Of a stretch of DNA of 6,056 nucleotides, positions 1 through 5,039 are shown piece by piece. The number at the start of each line of letters is the position of its first letter. Position 1 is the first letter of the stretch. This stretch comes from Deltaproteobacteria bacterium (GTDB lineage: Bacteria > Myxococcota_A > UBA796 > UBA2385), in contig RFKJ01000859.1 of the NCBI GenBank assembly GCA_003694325.1, positions 1-6,056 on the forward strand, written 5' to 3'. The position numbers and the translations under genes were made by a program. The notes beneath the pieces were generated by a model that was given only the letters and a program-made list of their open reading frames with translations, did no database searches and was not told the DNA's origin.

Positions 1-867
1 GCCGAGGCCGTGGCCTCCGCCGCCGATCGCCTCAGCCTCCCCGAGGCGCGACGCTCCCTGGCCGAGGACCTGCTGCCCCCGCCTCCCCGCAAGGGCTCTC
101 GCCGGGCGCTGGGCTACCTGCTGCTGGGCCTGCTCAGCCTCATCGCCGCCGAGCTGACCGACCGCCTCCAGGACCGGGTCCAGGGCACCGGGCTGCTCGC
201 CCGGCTGCTGTCCATGCTGACCGGCCTGGGGCGGGGCCTGACCGTGCCCCTGCTGCTCCTGGCCTTCCTCGCCGTGCTGCCGCGAAGCTGGAGCCTCGCG
301 GTCCCCTTTGCCCTGGTCAGCCTCGCCGTGGCGCTGGGATGGACCGCCCGCGACCTGCTGGCCGACGTGTTCTCCGGCGTGGTGCTCACCGTGGAGCGGC
401 GGATCCGGGTCGGTGACCGCCTGGAGGTCGGCCCCCATCGCGGCGTCATCCAGGGCATGGGGCTGCGCTGTGCCCGGCTCACGGTCGACGACGGCCGGGT
501 GGTGAACATCCCCAACCGCCACCTCATGGGCGAGCACCTCCGGGTGGATCCCGACAGCTACGCGCCGGTGCAGGTGCAGGTGCCCGTCCTGCCCCACCTG
601 TCGGTGGGCGAGGTCCGCCAGCGCCTGCGCGAGCTGGCCCTGCTGTCGCCCTACATCGCGCCGAGCCGCCCGCCCAACGTCTACCGGGACGCCGATCGCC
701 CCGATGTCTGGGTGGTGGAGGCCCGCCTGGTCCACCCCCGGTACGCCAAGGCGTTCCGGGGGGCGATGGCCGAGCTGGCCGACACCTGGTTGGGTCGCGG
801 TGCGCTGGACGGTCTCGCCGATGGCCCGGAGCAGCCGCGCCCCCCGGGGGGGGCCCTGGAGGCCTGA
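1..867 (+). CDS. MscS-family mechanosensitive ion channel (5' end possibly cut by window)
   Basis: This encodes a small mechanosensitive channel of the MscS type, an inner-membrane homo-oligomer that opens under membrane tension and releases small solutes on hypo-osmotic shock. Counting from the first visible start (GTG at 10, 285 residues), hydrophobic segments lie near residues 32-48 and 77-90. The pore-lining helix and its exit span about 94-125, with the family signature GWTARDLLADVFSG (110-123) followed by ERRIRVGDRLEVG (129-141). The cytoplasmic beta-domain pattern follows (RGVIQGMGLRCARLTV at 144-159, then DGRVVNIPN at 161-169). The length is close to that of minimal MscS proteins, with no added sensor or nucleotide-binding domain. 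The frame is open from base 1, so the true start may lie upstream and no ribosome site can be judged. The tail is Pro/Gly-rich and is encoded across a C6-G8 run. Family assignment is firm; the ion or solute preference cannot be read. Confidence 0.9.
   Translation, partial: AEAVASAADRLSLPEARRSLAEDLLPPPPRKGSRRALGYLLLGLLSLIAAELTDRLQDRVQGTGLLARLLSMLTGLGRGLTVPLLLLAFLAVLPRSWSLAVPFALVSLAVALGWTARDLLADVFSGVVLTVERRIRVGDRLEVGPHRGVIQGMGLRCARLTVDDGRVVNIPNRHLMGEHLRVDPDSYAPVQVQVPVLPHLSVGEVRQRLRELALLSPYIAPSRPPNVYRDADRPDVWVVEARLVHPRYAKAFRGAMAELADTWLGRGALDGLADGPEQPRPPGGALEA
840..853 (+). repeat. C6-G8 homopolymer tract in the MscS gene tail
   Basis: Six C followed directly by eight G lie nine codons before the MscS stop; the core of six C and six G is self-complementary. 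It encodes the low-complexity Pro-Pro-Gly-Gly part of the tail. It is a potential slippage or sequencing-error site, but a frameshift here would change only the last few residues. Confidence 0.6.
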
Positions 868-962
868 TCGCCGCCGCCGCCCGCTGCCGCGGCGCCGAGC
901 CGTCGGTCCGCCGCCCGGATACAGCCGACGACGCGTCCCGCGCGATCTGAACCGAGCGTCCG

Positions 963-2729
963 TTGCCCCCCCTGTTCCAGATCCCCCGGCCCGGAGACTT
1001 CCGCGCAGACCAGGTCCCCCGTGACCTGCTCGCCGCGGCGGCGGTGACCTTCCTGTGCATCCCCCAGGGGGTGGCCTACGCCGTCATCGCCGACCTGCCC
1101 CCCGCGATGGGGCTGTACGCCGGCGCCATCCCGGCCATCATCGCGTCGCTGCTCCGCTCCTCGCGCCACGTCATCACCGGTCCCACCAACGCGGTCAGCC
1201 TGATCATCGGCACGACGCTGCTGGCGTCGATCGACGCCGACCCGATGCAGGTGGGGGTGACGCTGGCCCTGATGGTCGGGGTCCTGCAGGTGGCCGCCGG
1301 TCTCCTGCGGTTGGGCGCGGTGGTCGACTTCATCTCCGGGTCGGTGGTGCTCGGCTTCATCACCGGGGCGGGCCTGCTCATCGGCCTGGGCCAGCTCCCC
1401 AACGTCACCGCCACCCCTCCCGGGACCGGCAACGCCATCCAGCGAGTGATCGGCTGGGCCGCCGGCCTGGGCGACACCAACCCCGTCGCCGTGGCCGTCG
1501 CCGGCGGGACCGCGGCCGGCATCCTGGTGCTGCGGCGGTTGCGCCCCCACCTGCCGGCGGCGCTGATCGTGCTGGCGGTGGTCACCGCGGCGGCCATGGG
1601 TCTCGACCTGCACAGCCACGGCCTGGCCCAGGTCGGCGACCTCGCCCCCATCCCCCGCAGCCTGCCGCCGCTGACGGTGCCCGACCTGTCGCTGGTGCAG
1701 CAGCTCGCTCCGCTGGCCGTGGCGATCACCGTCCTGTGCATGGTGGAGTCGACCTCCATGGCCCGATCGCTGGCCCAGCGCTCCGGCCAGCGCCTCTCGA
1801 TCGCCCAGGAGTTCATCGGCGAGGGGGTCGCCAACATCGCCGGTTCCTTCTTCGGCGCCTACCCGGCCACCGGCAGCCTGTCGCGTTCGGCCCTCAACGA
1901 GCGGGAGGGCGCGGCCACCCGCATGGCCGGGGTCTACTCCGGGGTGATGGTCCTGCTGGCCCCGCTGGCGCTGGGTGGCGTGCTCAACCACATCCCGGTG
2001 GCGGCGTTGGCCGGCCTGCTGCTGGTCGTCGCCGTCCGCCTGGTGGACGTCCCCCACATCCGGCGGGTGCTACGCAGCCACGGCGGCGACCGCTTCGCCT
2101 TCCTGGGGACGGTGCTGTCCTGCTTCGTGCTGTCGCTGGAGGAGGCCATCTACGTCGGCGTGGCCATCAGCCTCGTCAACACGCTGCGGCGGGTGCGCCT
2201 GCTGGCGGTGCGGGACCTCGTCGTCGACAGCAGTGGCGACCTCCGCGAGGTCAACGCCCGCACCCGCCTCGTCACGCCCGACGGATTCCACCACGAGGGG
2301 GTACGCTACTGCAGGCGGATCCACATCCTCAACGTCGAGGGGTCGCTGTTCTTCGCCGCCGCCGGCCAGCTCCAGGACGCCCTGGACGAAGTGATCGACG
2401 GCACCTCGATCCAGGTCCTCATCCTGCGCCTGAAGCAGGTGCGCCATCTCGACGTGTCCACCCTCGACGTGATCGAGAAGACCGCGCGGCGGCTGGAGTC
2501 GGAGGGTCGTCATCTCCTGCTGCTGGGAATGAAGCCGTCGACCGTGCGGTTCATGCAGCGGGTGGGACTGGACGAGGTCATCGGAGAGGACCGGATGTTC
2601 CCCACGCGCCCCGGGCACTGGTACTCGGCCCTGGCGGACTCCCTGGAGAAGGCCATGGAGCTGATGGGCAGCGACGGCTGCTGCCCGGAGTGTCCCTACG
2701 TCGAGTGGCTGGCCGGGCAGCGGCGGTGA
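963..2729 (+). CDS. SulP/SLC26 family anion permease with C-terminal STAS domain
   Basis: This is a SulP-family membrane transporter that typically moves sulfate, bicarbonate or another small anion across the inner membrane. Its 588 residues are family-typical in length. The N-terminal signature is DLLAAAAVTFLCIPQGVAYA (21-40), then PPAMGLYAG (46-54) and SSRHVITGPTNAVSL (66-80). A second conserved block runs from AQEFIGEG (281-288) through GSFFGAYPATGSLSRSALN (294-312). Many hydrophobic helices lie between about 25 and 410. A STAS domain covers about 452-565 (HILNVEGSLFF, then HLDVSTLDVIEK). The tail carries a cysteine cluster, CCPECPY (573-579). I chose the TTG at 963 because a stop at 948-950 closes the frame, GAG at 954-956 is a weak ribosome site, and the next start (GTG at 1044) would remove the conserved N-terminal helix. 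It lies 95 bases after the MscS gene and overlaps the following phosphatase gene. The substrate is not determinable from sequence; sulfate is only the default guess. Confidence 0.93.
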   Translation: MPPLFQIPRPGDFRADQVPRDLLAAAAVTFLCIPQGVAYAVIADLPPAMGLYAGAIPAIIASLLRSSRHVITGPTNAVSLIIGTTLLASIDADPMQVGVTLALMVGVLQVAAGLLRLGAVVDFISGSVVLGFITGAGLLIGLGQLPNVTATPPGTGNAIQRVIGWAAGLGDTNPVAVAVAGGTAAGILVLRRLRPHLPAALIVLAVVTAAAMGLDLHSHGLAQVGDLAPIPRSLPPLTVPDLSLVQQLAPLAVAITVLCMVESTSMARSLAQRSGQRLSIAQEFIGEGVANIAGSFFGAYPATGSLSRSALNEREGAATRMAGVYSGVMVLLAPLALGGVLNHIPVAALAGLLLVVAVRLVDVPHIRRVLRSHGGDRFAFLGTVLSCFVLSLEEAIYVGVAISLVNTLRRVRLLAVRDLVVDSSGDLREVNARTRLVTPDGFHHEGVRYCRRIHILNVEGSLFFAAAGQLQDALDEVIDGTSIQVLILRLKQVRHLDVSTLDVIEKTARRLESEGRHLLLLGMKPSTVRFMQRVGLDEVIGEDRMFPTRPGHWYSALADSLEKAMELMGSDGCCPECPYVEWLAGQRR

Positions 2730-3673
2730 CCCTGCTCCTGGTGCTGGCCTGCGCCCAGGGGGCGCCCCTCCTCGGCGGGGCCGAGGCTCCCGCCGTGGGC
2801 CGCGGCGACCTCGTCCGGTTCATCGCCGTCGGTGACGCCGGCAAGGGCAACATCGCCCAGTACCGGGTCGGCCTGGCCATGCAGCGGCACTGCGCCGCGC
2901 GCACCGACGACCGAGGACCCGGCTGCGACTTCGTCGCCTACCTCGGCGACAACTTCTACGAAAACGGGGTCGCGGGGCCGGACGACAACTACTGGGACAC
3001 CCGCTGGGCCGACCCCTACCGGGAGCTGGGCCTGCCGTTCTACGCGGTGCTCGGCAACCACGACTACGGCGCGCAGCCCTTCGACCGGGACCGGGCCCGG
3101 GCCCAGGTCGAGGGCGCCGCGGCCCACCCCGGCTTCGTCATGCCGGCCGCCTGGTACGCCTTCGACGCCGGGCCGGCCCGGGTGATCGCCCTCGACACCC
3201 ACGCAGTGCTCATGGGCTGGACCGATGACGAGCAGGCCGACTGGGCCCGTGAACAGCTCGATGCCGCCGGCGACCGCTGGCGGATCGCCCTCACCCACCA
3301 CCCCTTCCGGAGCAACGGTCACCACGGCAGCGCCGGCGCCTACGAAGGCTCCCGGTGGATCCCCTTCGCCAGCGGCGGCCGGGTCCGGAACCTCTACGAA
3401 GACATCCTCTGCGGCCGGGTGGACCTCGTCCTGTCGGGCCACGATCACAACCGCCAGTGGCTCGCCCCGGTCTGCGGCCTGACCCAGGTCATCAGCGGGG
3501 CCGGTGCCACCACCATCCCTTTGGAGACCGACGAGCACCCGGCCCGGTTCGCCGACGACGACAGCCCCGGCTTCGCGTGGATCGAGCTGGACGGCGACCG
3601 CATGCGGGCCGAATTCGTCGACGAGTGGGGCCACGTCGACTTCTCCACCGAGGCCACGCGCACGCGGCGGTAG
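2690..3673 (+). CDS. Exported purple acid phosphatase-like metallophosphoesterase
   Basis: This is a two-metal phosphoesterase of the calcineurin-like fold, closest in motif pattern to tartrate-resistant (mammalian-type) purple acid phosphatases, which hydrolyse phosphate monoesters. From GTG 2690 (327 residues) the ligand motifs occur in order: GDAG (D49), GDNFYENGV (D87, Y90), GNHDY (N123, H124), THHPF (H203 probable) and GHDH (H251, H253). Tyr90 sits three residues after Asp87, as for the purple-colour tyrosinate iron ligand. The N-terminus MSLRRVAGRAAAVTLLLVLA followed by Cys21 is an export signal: either a lipoprotein (VLAC) or signal peptidase I cleavage after ACA (20-22). Cysteines 68, 79, 241 and 262 could form two disulfides, fitting an extracytoplasmic enzyme. 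The start is uncertain: GTG codons at 2690, 2705 and 2726 are in frame and none has a good ribosome site. The first gives the best charged signal peptide; the last gives a 4-base GTGA overlap. Either way coupling to the permease gene is likely. Substrate unknown. Confidence 0.88.
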   Translation: MSLRRVAGRAAAVTLLLVLACAQGAPLLGGAEAPAVGRGDLVRFIAVGDAGKGNIAQYRVGLAMQRHCAARTDDRGPGCDFVAYLGDNFYENGVAGPDDNYWDTRWADPYRELGLPFYAVLGNHDYGAQPFDRDRARAQVEGAAAHPGFVMPAAWYAFDAGPARVIALDTHAVLMGWTDDEQADWAREQLDAAGDRWRIALTHHPFRSNGHHGSAGAYEGSRWIPFASGGRVRNLYEDILCGRVDLVLSGHDHNRQWLAPVCGLTQVISGAGATTIPLETDEHPARFADDDSPGFAWIELDGDRMRAEFVDEWGHVDFSTEATRTRR

Positions 3674-3676
3674 CGG

Positions 3677-3724
3677 GTGGGGCGACAGACCCGGCCGTGG
3701 GGCGGGGCGCGCGGCCGTGGGGCG
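3677..3724 (+). repeat. 20-base-period G-rich tandem repeat in convergent junction
   Basis: GTGGGGCG occurs at 3677-3684, 3697-3704 and 3717-3724, an exact 20-base period. The last two copies extend to 14 identical bases, CGGCCGTGGGGCGG (3692-3705 and 3712-3725). The array fills the 52-base space between the phosphatase stop codon and the stop codon of the minus-strand dehydrogenase-like gene. The palindromic CGGCCG parts could pair as a six-base stem, but there is no T tract on either side, so I do not call a rho-independent terminator. Confidence 0.65.
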
Positions 3725-3725
3725 G

Positions 3726-4391
3726 CTACCCGGCGAGCGCGTTGATCTCCCGGGTGCGGAGGATCGGCTGGTGGGCCTGGCCACAGGCGGCGGCGATCAT
3801 GGCCTTGCCGAGGTCTTCGGTGGTGGTGACGAGGCCGGGGAAGACGGCCCGCCAGACCGGGTACAGCCAGCGCATCGCCGAGTAGAAGGCCTGGTACAGG
3901 GCCGTGCGGGACCGCACCCCCTTGCACGGCTGGATGTATGCCGGCCGGAACATGAAGGCCTTGCCGGGCCCCATGGCCAGCAGCTCGTTCTCCACCCGGC
4001 CCTTGACGCGGGCCCACATGGCCGCGCCCTGCTCGGTGCGGTCGGTCCCTTCGCCCGACACGTAGATGAACCGGAGGTCGGGGTTGCGCTCCCACAGCAC
4101 CCGGGCGGCGGCGATGGTGAAGTCATGGGTGATGGCGGCGTAATCGGCCTCCGACATGCCGAACGCCGACACGCCGAGGCAGTACAGGCAGGCGTCGAAG
4201 CCCTCCAGGCGATCGGCGACGGCGCGGTAGTCGCGGAAGTCGTCGTGGATGAGGATGTCGAGCTTGTCGTGCTGGCGGGAGAGCGGCCGCCGGGTGACGG
4301 CGAGGACCCGCTCGACCCGCGGGTCGTCGAGGGCTTCGATCAGGGCGCCCTCACCGACCATGCCGGTGGCGCCGAAGATGACGAGCTTCAT
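3726..4391 (-). CDS. NAD(P)-binding Rossmann-fold protein (atypical SDR, NmrA/HTATIP2-like)
   Basis: This is a cytoplasmic protein of 221 residues with a single Rossmann fold of the extended/atypical short-chain dehydrogenase type. It starts directly with the dinucleotide-binding strand and loop MKLVIFGATGMVG, in which G7, G10 and G13 form GxxGxxG. Further family features are RRPL at 34-37, YCLGVSAFG (70-78), FIYVSGEGTD (108-117) and MWARVKGRVENELL (125-138). In the last motif the Lys (130) of the SDR YxxxK pair is present but the Tyr position is Trp126. That form appears to recur in this subfamily, and it makes classical dehydrogenase catalysis uncertain; a redox sensor or isomerase role is possible. 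The start ATG overlaps the TGA of the upstream TetR gene by 4 bases, and GGAG (4398-4401) lies 6 bases upstream, so the two are co-translated from one message. Substrate unknown; the pairing suggests it acts on, or responds to, the same compound as the regulator. Confidence 0.88.
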   Translation of the reverse strand: MKLVIFGATGMVGEGALIEALDDPRVERVLAVTRRPLSRQHDKLDILIHDDFRDYRAVADRLEGFDACLYCLGVSAFGMSEADYAAITHDFTIAAARVLWERNPDLRFIYVSGEGTDRTEQGAAMWARVKGRVENELLAMGPGKAFMFRPAYIQPCKGVRSRTALYQAFYSAMRWLYPVWRAVFPGLVTTTEDLGKAMIAAACGQAHQPILRTREINALAG

Positions 4392-4954
4392 GCTTCGCTC
4401 CGGCAGAGGAGGTGGACGGCGGCCTGGAGGTGGGAACGCCAGGCGGCGCGGGAGCGGGTCTTGTGCTTGAACCCGACGGAGGTGGCGTCGATGGTCTCTG
4501 CGAGCTGCCGGGCGGTGGTGGCGGGGTGGTCCCAGCGTTCCGCCACGCCGGCGTCGTCCAGGGCCCGGGACAGGGCTTCGACGAAGGCCTCCCCGAAGTC
4601 GTCGACCATGGTGCCCAGGAGCCGCTGGCTGGCGTCGACCAGCTCGGCGACCTGGGCGCTGTCCCCGTGGTGTTCGACGAGCAGGCCGTGGACCGCGTCG
4701 CAGGCGGCCACCACCCGCGCCTCGATGGGGGCGTCCGCGGCGAGTGCCTGCTGCGCGCGTTCCAGGGCGGTGTCGAGGGTGTGCCGGACCGCGGCGGCGA
4801 ACAGGGCCTGCTTGGACTTGAAGTGCAGGTACAGGCCCTGGCGCGAGATGCCGGCGTGGCGGGCGATCTCGTCCATGGAGGCCTTGCGGTAGCCGAATCG
4901 GAGGAAGACGCGCATGGCGGCATCGAGCAGCTCGGCGTCGCGGGGATCGGGCAT
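4388..4954 (-). CDS. TetR/AcrR-family transcriptional regulator
   Basis: This is a dimeric ligand-responsive DNA-binding protein, usually a repressor, of 188 residues (typical for the family). The N-terminal TetR domain is clear: LLDAAMRVFLRFGYRKASMD at 9-28, then EIARHAGISRQGLYLHFKSK at 29-48 as the helix-turn-helix, and LFAAAV (51-56) opening the next helix. The rest is a helical ligand-binding and dimerisation domain with no recognisable specificity. The ATG at 4954 is supported by GGAGAG (4959-4964) 4 bases upstream, and no extension is needed because the domain begins within ten residues. It is divergent from the metallo-beta-lactamase-fold gene, with a perfect inverted repeat about 30 bases upstream of its start. 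It is therefore likely autoregulated and also a repressor of the divergent gene. It shares an ATGA overlap with the dehydrogenase-like gene downstream. Confidence 0.93.
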   Translation of the reverse strand: MPDPRDAELLDAAMRVFLRFGYRKASMDEIARHAGISRQGLYLHFKSKQALFAAAVRHTLDTALERAQQALAADAPIEARVVAACDAVHGLLVEHHGDSAQVAELVDASQRLLGTMVDDFGEAFVEALSRALDDAGVAERWDHPATTARQLAETIDATSVGFKHKTRSRAAWRSHLQAAVHLLCRSEA

Positions 4955-4958
4955 CGGG

Positions 4959-4964
4959 CTCTCC
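4959..4964 (-). promoter_or_regulatory. Ribosome binding site of the TetR gene
   Basis: GGAGAG on the minus strand, 4 bases before the ATG at 4954. It supports that start over internal ones. Confidence 0.75.
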
Positions 4965-4984
4965 AGCGTTTCCCAGGTGGACCT

Positions 4985-5012
4985 GCTTTACACATTTGGT
5001 CTTGTGTGTAAA
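4985..5012 (-). promoter_or_regulatory. Candidate promoter for the tetR-dehydrogenase pair
   Basis: Because the element is palindromic, the minus strand also reads TTTACA (5012-5007), a 16-base gap, then TAAAGC (4990-4985). The -10 match is weaker than on the plus strand. The -35 of each direction sits over the -10 of the other, so the two promoters would compete as well as share repression. Confidence 0.4.
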
Positions 5013-5013
5013 G
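4986..5013. promoter_or_regulatory. Probable TetR operator: perfect 9+9 inverted repeat
   Basis: CTTTACACA (4986-4994) and TGTGTAAAG (5005-5013) are exact reverse complements separated by 10 bases. The element stands out as AT-rich in a very GC-rich window. It is centred near 4999.5, roughly midway between the divergent starts at 4954 and 5040. Inverted repeats of this size between a tetR gene and its divergent neighbour are the usual TetR-family operator arrangement. The arms are seen directly; binding by this TetR protein is inference. Confidence 0.82.
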
Positions 5014-5014
5014 T
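4987..5014 (+). promoter_or_regulatory. Candidate promoter for the metallo-beta-lactamase-fold gene
   Basis: TTTACA (4987-4992, five of six matches to TTGACA) and TAAAGT (5009-5014, four of six to TATAAT) are separated by 16 bases. Both hexamers lie within or at the edge of the inverted repeat arms, so repressor binding would block polymerase. A start a few bases after 5014 would leave a short leader carrying the AGGAG site. Confidence 0.5.
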
Positions 5015-5027
5015 GTGCTCACCCACC

Positions 5028-5032
5028 AGGAG
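5028..5032 (+). promoter_or_regulatory. Ribosome binding site of the metallo-beta-lactamase-fold gene
   Basis: AGGAG, 7 bases before the ATG at 5040. It is the strongest ribosome site in the window and fixes that start. Confidence 0.8.
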
Positions 5033-5039
5033 CCTCGAC

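Noticed and set aside
868..962. Promoter or terminator between the MscS and permease genes
   Set aside because: The 95 bases are GC-rich with several short self-complementary stretches but no convincing -35/-10 pair and no T-tailed hairpin.
681..2057. Long minus-strand frame (458 codons) opposite the permease gene
   Set aside because: Its product is an Arg/Gly/His/Gln/Asp-rich low-complexity string with no domain, typical of the antisense of a GC-rich membrane protein gene. The plus-strand SulP motifs account for the region.
1055..2689. Open frame continuous with the phosphatase gene running through most of the permease gene, suggesting a giant fusion protein
   Set aside because: The upstream part reads as Arg/Pro/Gly/His low-complexity sequence out of frame with the clear SulP protein, and an export signal sits exactly where the phosphatase should begin.
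3674..3725. Rho-independent terminator between the convergent genes
   Set aside because: A six-base CGGCCG stem is possible but there is no T tract on either strand, so the signal is not sufficient.
2696..3784. Minus-strand frame of 362 codons opposite the phosphatase gene
   Set aside because: No recognisable motif, Val/Gly/Pro-rich, and opposite a gene with a full set of metal-ligand motifs.
3504..4892. Plus-strand frame of 462 codons across the phosphatase end and both minus-strand genes
   Set aside because: It spans two opposing real genes and their junction, and its translation is low complexity with no domain.
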